Part shown: positions 24,787 to 34,058 of the stretch, piece by piece
How the letters are laid out: each line of letters begins with the position of its first letter
Position numbering within the stretch: position 1 is the first letter of the stretch
NCBI RefSeq assembly: GCF_003991195.1
Contig: NZ_RCWL01000002.1
Location: forward strand, 559,371-610,462
Origin: Gynurincola endophyticus
GTDB lineage: Bacteria > Bacteroidota > Bacteroidia > Chitinophagales > Chitinophagaceae
Reading direction: 5' to 3'
DNA: 51,092 bases
Notes under the pieces: generated by a model
What the model saw: the letters and a program-made list of their open reading frames with translations, nothing else
Told to the model about the DNA's origin: nothing
Database searches by the model: none
Made by a program: the position numbers and the translations under genes

Positions 24787-25893
24787 TTATATAGTTTCTT
24801 TAATCATATTGATAAACTGATCAAACAGATAACGGCTGTCGTGCGGACCAGGAGTCGATTCCGGGTGATACTGTACTGAAAACGCCGGTTTTCCTTTTAC
24901 TCTGATACCTTCGATCGATTCATCGTTCAGGTTTACGTGAGTAATTTCAACGCGGTCAGATTTTTTAACAGTATCCGGATTTACACCGAAACCATGATTT
25001 TGAGTAGTGATTTCACAAGTACCCGTAATGATATTTTTCACCGGATGGTTCAATCCTCTGTGGCCGTGGTGCATTTTAAAAGTATCAATTCCCTGAGATA
25101 AAGCTAATAACTGGTGGCCTAAGCAAATGCCGAAAGTAGGTTTATTTTCTTCTACCACTTGTTTTACAGTTGTGATAGCATAATCCATACTCGCCGGATC
25201 GCCAGGACCATTTGAAATAAAATATCCGTTCGGGTTGAATTCTTTTAAAGTAGCTAAAGAAGTTTTAGCAGGGAATACTTTTACATGAGCGCCGCGCTCT
25301 ACCATGCAGGTCAGGATATTACGTTTAGTACCAAAATCAAGTACAGCAATTCTGATGGGAGAATGCGGATCACCTAATGTATAAGGCTCTTCAGTGGTAA
25401 CAAAAGAAGCTAATTCCAATCCGTCCATGCCAGGTGTTTTAGCAAGGATAGATTTCAACTCTTCAATATCAGTTATTTCAGAAGAAATGATACAGTTCAT
25501 AGCACCTTTTTCACGAACGTGTGAAACGAGTGCACGGGTATCTACTTCTTCAATACAAACAATATTATTTGCTTTCAGGTACTCGTCCATTGAACCATTT
25601 GCCAATTTACGGGAGTATTGATCTTCAAGGTTACGACCAATTAATCCGCGAATCTTCACGCTATTAGATTCAACTTCATTTTCTTTTACACCATAGTTAC
25701 CGGTGTGAACATTGTTCATGATCACAATTTGACCGTAGTAACTAGGGTCTGTAAATACTTCCTGATAACCGGTCATTCCGGTATTAAAGCAGATTTCACC
25801 GGTAGTAGTGCCGATTAAACCAAAAGCTTTACCATAATGTACGGTTCCGTCTTCTAATAAGAGAATTGCAGATTTTTGAGCAGAGTTGGACAT
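24787..25893 (-). CDS. carA: Carbamoyl-phosphate synthase small (glutaminase) subunit
   Basis: This subunit hydrolyses glutamine and passes ammonia to CarB for carbamoyl phosphate, feeding arginine and pyrimidine synthesis. The ATG at 25893 gives 368 residues; a TTG at 25902 is possible but unneeded. The N-terminal CPSase domain includes GEICFNTGMTGYQEVFTDPS. The class I amidotransferase domain has nucleophile Cys257 in GICLGHQL and His343 and Glu345 in YHPES. No carB is next to it. The hairpins at 24757-24784 and 26013-26034 make it a separate transcript from the ribosomal operon upstream. Confidence 0.97.
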   Translation of the reverse strand: MSNSAQKSAILLLEDGTVHYGKAFGLIGTTTGEICFNTGMTGYQEVFTDPSYYGQIVIMNNVHTGNYGVKENEVESNSVKIRGLIGRNLEDQYSRKLANGSMDEYLKANNIVCIEEVDTRALVSHVREKGAMNCIISSEITDIEELKSILAKTPGMDGLELASFVTTEEPYTLGDPHSPIRIAVLDFGTKRNILTCMVERGAHVKVFPAKTSLATLKEFNPNGYFISNGPGDPASMDYAITTVKQVVEENKPTFGICLGHQLLALSQGIDTFKMHHGHRGLNHPVKNIITGTCEITTQNHGFGVNPDTVKKSDRVEITHVNLNDESIEGIRVKGKPAFSVQYHPESTPGPHDSRYLFDQFINMIKETI

Positions 25894-26004
25894 GTTATTC
25901 AAAAAAAGTTTTGCAAAGAAACATAAATAATAAATGCGATTGCACTTAAATTTTCGTCAGATAGGAATTTTTTGAAACTTTTAAAGATTCGCCTATCGAA
26001 TTTT

Positions 26005-26034
26005 CATAAAAAAGGCAAGACGATCGTCTTGCCT
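26005..26034 (-). terminator. Rho-independent terminator of the infA-rplQ operon
   Basis: A perfect 22-base palindrome (26013-26034) is followed on the minus strand by six T residues, 24 bases after the rplQ stop. It separates the ribosomal operon from carA. Confidence 0.88.
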
Positions 26035-26057
26035 GTATAGAAAACAAAGTTATTTTC

Positions 26058-26552
26058 TTATTCTGCAGTTTTTTCTTCAGTTGCAGGAGCTTCTGCAGCC
26101 GGAGTTTCAACAGCGTCTTTCTTAGTAGTAGAACGAGAACGACGGGTTTTCTTAGCTGGTTCTGCAGCAGCAGTACCGGTTTTACCGTATACATCGTTAA
26201 AGTCAACTAACTCAATCATTGCCATTTCAGCGTTATCACCTTTACGGATTCCTAATTTGATGATACGAGTGTAACCACCAGGACGGGTTCCGATTTTTTC
26301 AGCGATCGTTGAAAAAAGCTCAGTAACCGCTTGTTTATCTTGTAAGTGACTGAAAACAAGACGACGGAAGTGTGTAGTATTGTTTTTAGACTTTGTAATT
26401 AACGGCTCAATGTGTGTACGTAATGCTTTCGCTTTTGCTAAAGTAGTTACGATACGTTTGTGCTCAATTAACTGACAAGATAAGTTACTTAATAACGCTT
26501 TTCTGTGTGAAGCGGTTCTACCTAAATTGTTGATTTTGTCTCCGTGACGCAT
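26058..26552 (-). CDS. rplQ: 50S ribosomal protein L17
   Basis: The bL17 core spans the first 115 residues ([33 protein letters not shown] and [20 protein letters not shown]). The remaining 45 residues are an Ala/Glu/Lys-rich extension ([13 protein letters not shown] then EAPATEEK) often seen in Bacteroidota L17. It is the last gene of the alpha-operon block, 101 bases after rpoA, and ends at the palindrome at 26013-26034. Confidence 0.98.
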   Translation of the reverse strand: MRHGDKINNLGRTASHRKALLSNLSCQLIEHKRIVTTLAKAKALRTHIEPLITKSKNNTTHFRRLVFSHLQDKQAVTELFSTIAEKIGTRPGGYTRIIKLGIRKGDNAEMAMIELVDFNDVYGKTGTAAAEPAKKTRRSRSTTKKDAVETPAAEAPATEEKTAE

Positions 26553-26653
26553 GACATTTAAATTTTAAGACTGCACCGTGTCAGGAATTGCAATCTAAAA
26601 TCATCTGTTTCAATCAAAACTGCCTGAAACAGATGATTATATGTGATTAAATA

Positions 26654-27655
26654 TTAAAGTTCTTCTTTATCTAAGCCTAATTTGCTTAAATCCATACCGA
26701 AATGTAAACCTCTTTCTGCTAAAACCTGTTCAATTTCCGCAAGTGATTTCTGACCGAAGTTTCTGAACTTCATCAAATCTTCCTGTTCGTATTGAACTAA
26801 TTCGCTTAAAGAGTTGATTTTCGCAGCTTTTAAACAGTTGAAAGCACGAACTGAAAGGTCTAAATCTTCCAACGGCGTTTTCAAAATCTTGCGAAGTTGT
26901 AACATTTGCTCATCTACCACATCTTCTTTTTTATCTTCTTTATTATCGAAGGTAATATTTTCGTCAGTGATGATCATTAAATGTTGAATCAAGATACGGC
27001 TAGCTTGTTTCACTGCTTCTTCAGGGTGAATTGTACCGTCAGTAGTTACTTCCATGATTAATTTCTCATAGTCAGTACGTTGTTCTACACGGGTATTTTC
27101 GATAGCGTATTTTACATTCTTGATTGGAGTGAAGATAGCATCAGTTGGAATATAACCAAACGGAGCATCTTTCACTTTATTTTCTTCTGCCGGAACATAT
27201 CCACGACCTTTAGCGATGGTTAACTCAATGTCCAATTTAGCAGAAGCATCCAAAATACAGATCAAAAGTTCAGGGTTCATGACTTCGAAGCTTTGAGTAG
27301 CTTCAGCAATCATACCAGCTGTAAATTCTGTTTTATTTTTGATGCTAAGCGAAATTTTCTCTTGGCTTACTTCATGTTCTACTTTCTTTTTAAAGCGAAC
27401 CTGCTTTAAGTTCAAGATAATTTCCAACACATCTTCAGTGATACCTTTGATGGTTGCAAACTCGTGATCTACACCTTCAATGCGGATACCGATGATGGCA
27501 TAACCTTCCAGGGAACTCAACAACACCCTGCGCAAAGCGTTACCTACAGTTACACCGTAACCTGGCTCTAACGGGCGAAACTCAAACTGAGCTTCAAACT
27601 CCGTAGCTTTTTGTAAAACGATTTTGTCTGGCTTCTGGAAATTTAAAATGGCCAT
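26654..27655 (-). CDS. rpoA: RNA polymerase alpha subunit
   Basis: This subunit assembles RNA polymerase and contacts regulators. The N-terminal dimer domain includes GYGVTVGNALRRVLLSSLEG and EFATIKGITEDVLEIILNLK. The C-terminal DNA-binding domain (about 255-325) has LEDLDLSVRAFNCLKAAKIN and FRNFGQKSLAEIEQVLAERG. Its 333 residues are typical. It lies between rpsD (42-base gap) and rplQ in the standard order. Confidence 0.99.
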   Translation of the reverse strand: MAILNFQKPDKIVLQKATEFEAQFEFRPLEPGYGVTVGNALRRVLLSSLEGYAIIGIRIEGVDHEFATIKGITEDVLEIILNLKQVRFKKKVEHEVSQEKISLSIKNKTEFTAGMIAEATQSFEVMNPELLICILDASAKLDIELTIAKGRGYVPAEENKVKDAPFGYIPTDAIFTPIKNVKYAIENTRVEQRTDYEKLIMEVTTDGTIHPEEAVKQASRILIQHLMIITDENITFDNKEDKKEDVVDEQMLQLRKILKTPLEDLDLSVRAFNCLKAAKINSLSELVQYEQEDLMKFRNFGQKSLAEIEQVLAERGLHFGMDLSKLGLDKEEL

Positions 27656-27697
27656 ATAGTAGAATTTCGATTTTTTTAAAAAGGTGCCTAATCAGGC

Positions 27698-28303
27698 TTA
27701 TTTAGAATACAACTCAATGATCAATTGTTCTTTGATGTTTTCCGGAATGTTTTCACGCTCAGGATAAGCAACAAAAGTACCACTCATTTCAGCTTCATTC
27801 CAATCCATCCAGGAAATCTTTGGATTTTTACCACGGAACAATGAAACTAAAGTTGTATTAGACTTATCTTTCTCTTTAATAGCGATAACATCACCTGGTT
27901 TAATACGGTATGAAGGGATGTTAACGATTTCACCATTTACAGTGATATGTTTGTGAGAAACCAACTGACGAGCACCAGGACGAGAAGGTGACATACCTAA
28001 ACGGTATACAACGTTATCTAAACGAGACTCTAATAAACGCATCAGGTTTTCACCGGTAACACCTTTCAGACGAGCTGCTTCTTCGAAAGTTCTACGGAAT
28101 TGTTTCTCTAATACTCCGTAAGTATATTTAGCTTTTTGCTTTTCTTTTAACTGTAAAGCGTATTCACCCGGAGCTTTACGTTTACGGGTTGGACCATGCT
28201 GACCCGGAGGTACACTATTCTTGGTTAAATACTTACCATTGCCTAAAATAGGCTCACCGAAAATACGGCAAATTCTTGTTTTGGGACCTGTATAACGTGC
28301 CAT
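27698..28303 (-). CDS. rpsD: 30S ribosomal protein S4
   Basis: This is a primary 16S rRNA-binding protein. It begins [20 protein letters not shown], carries the S4 RNA-binding domain ([40 protein letters not shown]) and ends in the family tail IIELYSK. No zinc-type Cys4 cluster is present. The 201 residues are standard. It is separated from rpsK by a 136-base spacer with two hairpins, which could be where S4 or another factor acts. Confidence 0.99.
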   Translation of the reverse strand: MARYTGPKTRICRIFGEPILGNGKYLTKNSVPPGQHGPTRKRKAPGEYALQLKEKQKAKYTYGVLEKQFRRTFEEAARLKGVTGENLMRLLESRLDNVVYRLGMSPSRPGARQLVSHKHITVNGEIVNIPSYRIKPGDVIAIKEKDKSNTTLVSLFRGKNPKISWMDWNEAEMSGTFVAYPERENIPENIKEQLIIELYSK

Positions 28304-28332
28304 TTTGAAAAAATGATTTTTTAGTGTCGATA

Positions 28333-28429
28333 CCCGATCCTTAAAAATCTTAAAAATTAATCGGGCACCCTGTTAAAAAATATATACTTAAAATAATATT
28401 GAGACGTACCCTGTAAGATACGTCTCAAT
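28333..28429 (-). ncRNA. Two hairpins in the rpsK-rpsD spacer (candidate leader structure)
   Basis: Nearer rpsK, an 11-bp perfect stem joins 28398-28408 with 28419-28429 around a 10-base loop. Nearer rpsD, cccgat (28333-28338) pairs with atcggg (28360-28365) around an AT-rich loop. The first hairpin has only a weak T stretch after it on the minus strand, so it could be a partial terminator, processing site or ribosomal-protein binding site. No family was recognised. Confidence 0.4.
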
Positions 28430-28439
28430 AAGTTTATTA

Positions 28440-28847
28440 CTACACTCTTCTTTTCTTTGGAGGACGACAGCCATTGTGTGGCAGAGGAGTTACGTCTTTA
28501 ATCATTACTACTTCGATTCCGTTCTGAGCCAAACCACGAATCGCACTCTCACGACCGGCACCAGGACCTTTAACGTAAACATCTACTTTTTTAACACCAG
28601 CGTCGAATGCTGTTTTAGAAGCATCTGCTGAAGCCATCTGAGCGGCATACGGAGTATTCTTTTTAGAACCTCTGAATCCCATTTTACCAGCTGAACTCCA
28701 GGAAATTACCTGGCCATGTTTGTTCGTAATGCTGATAATTAAGTTGTTGAAGCTTGCTGAGATATGAGCATCACCGTAAGCGTCAACTTTTACAATTCTT
28801 TTTTTAGCAGCTGCCTTTGCACTCTGCCCTTTTTGAGCTTTTGCCAT
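28440..28847 (-). CDS. rpsK: 30S ribosomal protein S11
   Basis: This is a small-subunit platform protein. From the ATG at 28847 it begins [20 protein letters not shown] and has 135 residues; a GTG at 28877 would add ten residues with no family support. Conserved blocks are [31 protein letters not shown], and the terminal [17 protein letters not shown]. It follows rpsM after a 168-base spacer containing a small hairpin at 28879-28896. Confidence 0.98.
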   Translation of the reverse strand: MAKAQKGQSAKAAAKKRIVKVDAYGDAHISASFNNLIISITNKHGQVISWSSAGKMGFRGSKKNTPYAAQMASADASKTAFDAGVKKVDVYVKGPGAGRESAIRGLAQNGIEVVMIKDVTPLPHNGCRPPKKRRV

Positions 28848-29015
28848 TGTAAAAGGTAATCTTTTAAAGTTTATCACTACCGGAATTACTTCCGGTTCGA
28901 ATCAATCCTCCTGCTGACTTACGAAGCTATCTGGTATTGACTCTCTGTCTGTAAGTCTCTAGAATAGAAAATCAGAAGCCTATATACAGACTCCTGACCC
29001 GCTATCGCTTTAGCA

Positions 29016-29396
29016 CTATTTCTTAGTTGCTTTCTTTTTACCAGCCACAGTTTTACGCTTACCTTTTCTGGTACGACTGTTCGTACGTGTACGTTGACCA
29101 CGAACAGGTAAACCTTTACGGTGACGTAATCCACGGTAACAAGCGATATCCAACAAGCGTTTGATGCTCATCTGAACTTCAGAACGTAATTGACCTTCAA
29201 CTTTGAACTCGTTCGTAATGATCGTACGAATTGCATTCAATTCGTCATCATTCCACTGGTTCACTTTCTTATCGAAGCCAATACCCGCTTGGGTCAGGAT
29301 ATACTGAGCAGTAGTGCGGCCAATACCATAAATGTAGGTAAGACCGATTTCTCCTCTTTTATTCTTTGGTAAATCAACACCGGCAATACGAGCCAT
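29016..29396 (-). CDS. rpsM: 30S ribosomal protein S13
   Basis: This is a small-subunit head protein near the A-site finger bridge. It starts [20 protein letters not shown] and has [18 protein letters not shown] and the basic [20 protein letters not shown] block, with a Lys-rich tail. The length is 126 residues. The order rpmJ-rpsM-rpsK-rpsD-rpoA-rplQ is the standard alpha operon. Confidence 0.99.
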   Translation of the reverse strand: MARIAGVDLPKNKRGEIGLTYIYGIGRTTAQYILTQAGIGFDKKVNQWNDDELNAIRTIITNEFKVEGQLRSEVQMSIKRLLDIACYRGLRHRKGLPVRGQRTRTNSRTRKGKRKTVAGKKKATKK

Positions 29397-29438
29397 AATA
29401 TCAAATTGTTGTTTCTAGTTTATATTTTCTTACAGCAA

Positions 29439-29555
29439 TTATCCTTGACGTTGCTTAAATCGAGGATTCTTTTTGTTAATCACATATAAGCGACCCTTTC
29501 TTCTCACGATCTTACAATCGGCGCTACGCTTTTTGATGGATGCTCTAACTTTCAT
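29439..29555 (-). CDS. rpmJ: 50S ribosomal protein L36
   Basis: This is a 38-residue gene between infA and rpsM. It reads [20 protein letters not shown] and ends [18 protein letters not shown]. One zinc-ligand Cys is visible (Cys14), but the other ligands of the classic Cys3-His form are replaced by other residues, so this looks like a zinc-independent or reduced-ligand L36. Confidence 0.97.
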   Translation of the reverse strand: MKVRASIKKRSADCKIVRRKGRLYVINKKNPRFKQRQG

Positions 29556-29589
29556 AACATGATTGTTTTATACTGCGTTCAGCAGTCTG

Positions 29590-29808
29590 TTATTTATATC
29601 TAAAAATGATTCTACCTCTAGATAAATCATAAGGGCTCATTTCAACCCCTACCTTATCACCAGGTAAAATACGAATGTAGTGCATACGCATCTTCCCAGA
29701 GATAGTGGCTAAAATTTCATGTCCATTCTCTAACTTCACCTTAAACATTGCATTGGATAAGGCTTCTGTTATTACTCCGTCTTGTTTAATTAAAGGTTGT
29801 TTGCCCAT
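29590..29808 (-). CDS. infA: Translation initiation factor IF-1
   Basis: This S1-like OB-fold protein binds the ribosomal A site during initiation. The 72 residues include [38 protein letters not shown] and the end [13 protein letters not shown]. It is the first gene of the ribosomal block here. Its promoter (29825-29856) predicts a very short untranslated leader of about 10 bases. Confidence 0.98.
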   Translation of the reverse strand: MGKQPLIKQDGVITEALSNAMFKVKLENGHEILATISGKMRMHYIRILPGDKVGVEMSPYDLSRGRIIFRYK

Positions 29809-29824
29809 ATTCTTTAAAGGAGCG

Positions 29825-29856
29825 CAAAGATAAGAATTCTAATGCTTAATAACAAA
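29825..29856 (-). promoter_or_regulatory. Promoter of the infA ribosomal operon
   Basis: On the minus strand, -33 TTTG (29853-29856) and -7 TATCTTTG (29825-29832) are 20 bases apart, the textbook Bacteroidota arrangement. The infA ATG follows after 16 bases. A second -7-like box (TACCTTTG, 29917-29924) lies farther upstream without a clear -33. Confidence 0.7.
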
Positions 29857-29932
29857 ATTATCGCAAAAAAAATTCCAGAAAGTTGAAAAACTTCCTACCA
29901 AACGCTAAATTTCGGGCAAAGGTAAGTATTTT

Positions 29933-30331
29933 TTATGCAGGATTCAACTCTATTTTTGTCATTTGGATATAATGATTCTGAAATTCATGCACGTACATCG
30001 GCATGTTAATCAATCTTCTATCCTCACGATACCACATTTCAAACTTAGAAAAATTGCCAGGCTCTCTCAACAAAACTCTGAAAGGCCCTTTCTTATACTT
30101 CACTCCTTCCGGTACCACTTCCCGCTCAAATCCTAAACGCAGCAACTGTTCTTCATCTAAAGCAATGGGTGTCAGATCTTCAGGGCTATACCAGGCCTCT
30201 ACTTCTCCTACTAATAAACATACTTCTTTCGCACCATCATTATAGGTGTCTGTTACTGTCGCCACTAATCTTTCACCATCACGATTCAAGTAAACCAGGT
30301 TGCTTGGTTTTAAGGAAGAAAGCTTTATCAT
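29933..30331 (-). CDS. Conserved-looking hypothetical cytoplasmic protein
   Basis: From the ATG at 30331 the protein has 132 residues and starts MIKLSSLKPSNLVYLNRDGE; an ATG at 30361 would add ten residues. It has no signal peptide or membrane segment. The first 60 residues look like a small beta barrel (LVYLNRDGERLVATVTD), and the C-terminal half contains a strand-rich segment with MPMYVHEFQNHYIQMTKIEL, reminiscent of short phage-tail-adjacent or host proteins, but I do not recognise a family. It sits on the same strand upstream of infA. Confidence 0.6.
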   Translation of the reverse strand: MIKLSSLKPSNLVYLNRDGERLVATVTDTYNDGAKEVCLLVGEVEAWYSPEDLTPIALDEEQLLRLGFEREVVPEGVKYKKGPFRVLLREPGNFSKFEMWYREDRRLINMPMYVHEFQNHYIQMTKIELNPA

Positions 30332-30406
30332 AATTTGGCAAGTTTCTATTAAGATCGTCATTTTTGTGCAATTTTCCTAGAAACCTGCCCTTTTTAACAA
30401 CTTCAT

Positions 30407-31396
30407 TTATAATCCATATTGTTCAAGTTTGGTGCGGATATGCGACAGTTCTTCCGGAGCCAGTTGAATTTCAGTAGCTTTTGCATTTTCCAACGCCTGT
30501 TCTGCATTCCTTGCTCCCGCCAATAAAACTGTAATCCCTTTTTGCGCTAATGCCCACGCCAATGCTAACTGACCAATTTTCACCCCTCTGGAATCAGCCA
30601 AAGGTTGAATAGCCGTCAAAAATTCATTTACTTTCAGTATATTATCCTGCGTGTAAAACCTGTTTGTACTGCGGGTATCACCTTCGCCAAAATGATGACC
30701 AGGCTTTATTTTACCGGTTAGTAACCCTCTTTGTAAAGGACTGTATGCAATAATCGATTGTCGCTCCTTAATGCAATAGGGAACCAATTCGTTCTCTATT
30801 CCTCTGTTTATCATACTGTATTCCACCTGATTAGAAGCCAGATGAAGTGTTTTGTTCGCTTCCTCCATCAATGCCTTATTATAATTACACACCCCTGCTG
30901 CACGAATTTTACCTTGCTGCAATAAAATTTCCATTGCCTCCATAATTTCATTGATGGGTGTTACCGTTTCGGGCCAGTGCTGTTGGTACAGGTCAATATA
31001 ATCGGTTTTTAACCGCTTTAAGCTGGCTTCACATTCTTCAATGATGCTTTCTTTAGAACACCATTTATAAATATCGATCGCTTTGCCGGAATTATCTTTA
31101 CTGTTCATCGCAAAGTCTCCACCTACTCTATCCCACCGCATACCGAACTTAGTAAGCAGCTGTACCTGATCTCTTGGAATATCAGCAATGGCCTCACCTA
31201 CTATTTCTTCACTCGTTCCCTGTCCGTAAATCGGTGCCGTATCAATACTGGTCATACCGGCATCGTAAGCAGATTGTATTGCTTTTACCGCTTCTTTTCT
31301 ATCTGCACCACCCCACATCCATCCGCCGATTGCCCAGGCTCCGAAAGTGATAACCGATGCTTCAACATCGGTGCTTCCTATTTTTACTTTTTCCAT
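30407..31396 (-). CDS. Aldo/keto reductase
   Basis: This is an NADPH-dependent TIM-barrel oxidoreductase of unknown substrate. The catalytic tetrad is visible: Asp52 and Tyr57 in IDTAPIYGQG, Lys83 in LLTKFG, and His140 in DLYQQHWPE. The cofactor-binding end is seen in GAWALAQ-like LALAWALAQKGITVLLAGA. At 329 residues it matches the general stress-type AKR group. It is followed by no partner gene and has no clear operon link with the hypothetical gene 45 bases downstream. Confidence 0.93.
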   Translation of the reverse strand: MEKVKIGSTDVEASVITFGAWAIGGWMWGGADRKEAVKAIQSAYDAGMTSIDTAPIYGQGTSEEIVGEAIADIPRDQVQLLTKFGMRWDRVGGDFAMNSKDNSGKAIDIYKWCSKESIIEECEASLKRLKTDYIDLYQQHWPETVTPINEIMEAMEILLQQGKIRAAGVCNYNKALMEEANKTLHLASNQVEYSMINRGIENELVPYCIKERQSIIAYSPLQRGLLTGKIKPGHHFGEGDTRSTNRFYTQDNILKVNEFLTAIQPLADSRGVKIGQLALAWALAQKGITVLLAGARNAEQALENAKATEIQLAPEELSHIRTKLEQYGL

Positions 31397-31586
31397 ATAC
31401 CGGTTTAATTTAATATACTTATTGATATTTATTGTAGGCTAAAATTATATAAAATGTGATTTCTGCACACCACCTTCTTCAGGTTGCTGCATATAAAATT
31501 TTCATGCCTTACAAAAACACAAAAGGCTGCCCTAATGTTTAAAGCAACCTCTGTTATTTTAATCACAAAAGTGAATAATGCTGTTT

Positions 31587-32747
31587 CTATTTTTCCATCC
31601 AGCTGGTAGTATAATCAGGATTTTCAATCAACAACGCCGCTGTTGTTAATTGTAATGGATGAAATGTATCTACCATTACCGCCAACTCTTTTGTTTCTTT
31701 AGCACCGATGCTTTTTTCAACAGTTCCGGGGTGCGGACCATGTGGAATACCTCCCGGATGCAAAGTGATCATCCCTTTTGTAACATGTTTTCTGCTCATA
31801 AAATCACCGTCAACATAATACAATACTTCATCGCTATCGATATTACTGTGATTATAGGGTGCCGGAACAGCCAGCGGGTGGTAGTCATATAGCCGCGGTA
31901 CAAACGAACAAACTACAAAGTTATTTGCTTCAAACGTCTGGTGCACCGGTGGCGGCTGATGTACTCTTCCGGTGATCGGCTCGAAGTCATGAATACTAAA
32001 GGCATACGGATAACAACAACCATCCCAGCCTACCACATCAAAAGGATGAGTTCCGTAATGCAATCCGTACAACATTCCTTTCTTTTTACACCTTACGAGA
32101 AAATCACCCCGCTCATCGTGCGTTTCTAACTGGTCAGGCACGCGCAAATCGCGTTCACAAAACGGCGCATGCTCCATCAATTGCCCGTACTTACTCAGAT
32201 ATCTTTTCGGAAAATGAATCGGACTAAAAGATTCAACGATAAAGAGCCTGTTTTCTGCTGACTCAAACTCCATCTGATAAATAGTACCACGCGGTACTAT
32301 CAGATAATCACCATATCCGAAACTAAGTGTACCGTACATAGTTTTCAGCTTACCCTTTCCTTCATGTACAAAAATCATCTCATCTGCATCAGCATTTTTG
32401 AAGAAATAATCTTTCATACTCTCCTGCGGAGCTGCCAGTACGATATGGCAATCGTTGTTGACCAATACGGGAATTCTGCTTTCCAGATAATCTTTCTCCG
32501 GTTGCACCTTAAACCCTTCAAAACTTCTATGTTTCAGCATTTTTTCTTCTGCCACTTTCGGACTCACCTCCACCGGATCTTCTGCTGAAATGATTTGTGT
32601 AGGAGGATGTGTATGGTATAATAAAGTATAATCGTTAGAAAAACCCTCCGTCGAGAAAAGTTGTTCGGCATATAATTGCCCGTCTTCTTTTCTGAACTGG
32701 GTATGACGTTTAGGAGGAATTTTTCCTCTTTGAACATAATATGGCAT
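31587..32747 (-). CDS. hmgA: Homogentisate 1,2-dioxygenase
   Basis: This Fe(II) enzyme opens the ring of homogentisate in tyrosine and phenylalanine breakdown. The N-terminal part includes YLIVPRGTIYQMEFE, a cupin-like strand pair. The C-terminal part has DVVGWDGCCYPYAFSIHDFE, the metal-binding region YNHSNIDSDEVLYYVDGDF, and HPGGIPHGPHPG. The 386 residues fit the shorter bacterial form. No other catabolic gene of the pathway is adjacent in this window. Confidence 0.93.
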   Translation of the reverse strand: MPYYVQRGKIPPKRHTQFRKEDGQLYAEQLFSTEGFSNDYTLLYHTHPPTQIISAEDPVEVSPKVAEEKMLKHRSFEGFKVQPEKDYLESRIPVLVNNDCHIVLAAPQESMKDYFFKNADADEMIFVHEGKGKLKTMYGTLSFGYGDYLIVPRGTIYQMEFESAENRLFIVESFSPIHFPKRYLSKYGQLMEHAPFCERDLRVPDQLETHDERGDFLVRCKKKGMLYGLHYGTHPFDVVGWDGCCYPYAFSIHDFEPITGRVHQPPPVHQTFEANNFVVCSFVPRLYDYHPLAVPAPYNHSNIDSDEVLYYVDGDFMSRKHVTKGMITLHPGGIPHGPHPGTVEKSIGAKETKELAVMVDTFHPLQLTTAALLIENPDYTTSWMEK

Positions 32748-32999
32748 AGCAACAATTTATAATATAGTCAATGATAATAGGAAACAGGGTAGTTACAGAC
32801 TACCGGAAGTAAGACATAATAATCAGAACGATCGGGCACAATCAAGAGACAGCATCAGGAAATAGTACTTCCAGTTGCGTTTATCAATCCAATAAGTGAA
32901 GTTTCTGAAAAAAGGCATAAGAATTCCTTTCCACTAATATACAATTTTTTTTCGAATTTTAGCATTTACCTTTAGGCCGGATCAAACTTTTATTTACAC

Positions 33000-33494
33000 A
33001 TGACGCGCATCGGCATTATTTCAGATACACATAGTTATTTAGATCCGCAAGTATTCACCTATTTTAAAGAAGTAGATGAAATCTGGCATGCCGGTGACTT
33101 TGGTTCAATGGAACTCATCAAAGAGTTAGCACAATTCAAACCACTGAAAGGTGTTTATGGTAATATTGATAACCAGAAAATCAGAAATGAATTTCCTGAA
33201 AACCTGATTTTCACCTGTGAGCAGGTGAAAGTATTAATGACGCATATCGGAGGTTATCCGCCTAAATACAATGCCCGTGTAAAACCTTTACTTCAGCAAG
33301 AGCAACCCCAACTTTTTATTGATGGCCATTCCCATATTCTAAAGATCATGTTTGATGAACCGCTTCGTTGCCTGCATATTAACCCCGGTGCTGCAGGCAA
33401 ACAAGGGTGGCATAAAGTGCGCACATTGGTACGTTTATCAATAGACGGCGAACGCCTCTTTGACTGTGAAGTCATTGAGTTGGGCGCCCGCTAA
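33000..33494 (+). CDS. Calcineurin-like metallophosphoesterase (YfcE/MJ0936 family)
   Basis: The product is a small dinuclear-metal phosphodiesterase. All family blocks are present: GIISDTHS, WHAGDFG, GNID, MTHIGGYPP and IDGHSHILK, with a closing NPGAAG. Its 164 residues are typical. The last 57 bases overlap the end of the convergent XRE-type gene. The substrate cannot be predicted. Confidence 0.93.
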   Translation: MTRIGIISDTHSYLDPQVFTYFKEVDEIWHAGDFGSMELIKELAQFKPLKGVYGNIDNQKIRNEFPENLIFTCEQVKVLMTHIGGYPPKYNARVKPLLQQEQPQLFIDGHSHILKIMFDEPLRCLHINPGAAGKQGWHKVRTLVRLSIDGERLFDCEVIELGAR

Positions 33495-33857
33495 TTCACT
33501 GTAAGCCACTTTCAGAAAGTAAGGCTCAAACAACTCTTCAGCACGCTCCTCCCTGATATCCTGTTGCCCGTGATTAACTACATTACTAAAATTAACCGTT
33601 CCATTGAGCGTTACTGAAAACCGGATTCTTAATACAAACTGAAAACCCGCCAGCAACTCGAGTGTAGGAACCCGCTTCCCTGATAATAAAGATGATAAAT
33701 AGTTCGGTGTAATACCTAACTTTTCAGCCAATTCAGTTCTGCCCATCGGAATTAATCGCATCCGCTCCTGGATAATCTGCATAAATTGACCGGCCAGCAC
33801 TACTTTTTCATGGCGCTTGTATAATTCAATATTTACAAAAGGTAAGTCCCAACCCAT
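33438..33857 (-). CDS. XRE-family helix-turn-helix protein
   Basis: This is a 139-residue probable regulator. A helix-turn-helix occupies about residues 36-75 (MGRTELAEKLGITPNYLSSL and then LSGKRVPTLELLAGF). The N terminus is short, and the C-terminal 55 residues are acidic with no recognised domain. Its final 19 codons lie antisense to the end of the phosphoesterase gene. The overlap is unusual but the helix-turn-helix is clear. It may control itself or a neighbour. Confidence 0.75.
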   Translation of the reverse strand: MGWDLPFVNIELYKRHEKVVLAGQFMQIIQERMRLIPMGRTELAEKLGITPNYLSSLLSGKRVPTLELLAGFQFVLRIRFSVTLNGTVNFSNVVNHGQQDIREERAEELFEPYFLKVAYSELAGAQLNDFTVKEAFAVY

Positions 33858-34010
33858 AAGTATTGATTTAGAAAACTAAGGTACCACACACCTCCCCCCT
33901 TTTCCAAATTATAAGCATTTAGATCTGTTATAAATACTTATTTATACAGCCAGAAGGTAAATTAATTTCCCGATTGCAATAGTGAAGGGTCTGCTAAAAT
34001 GCAGCCAATA

Positions 34011-34041
34011 AAAAAGGTGGCACCGAACGGGCCACCTTTTT
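34011..34041. terminator. Rho-independent terminator of the four-helix membrane gene
   Basis: The stem aaaaaggtggc (34011-34021) pairs with gccaccttttt (34031-34041) around a 9-base loop, past the minus-strand gene ending at 34059. Confidence 0.88.
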
Positions 34042-34058
34042 CTATTTAAAATTCAATC

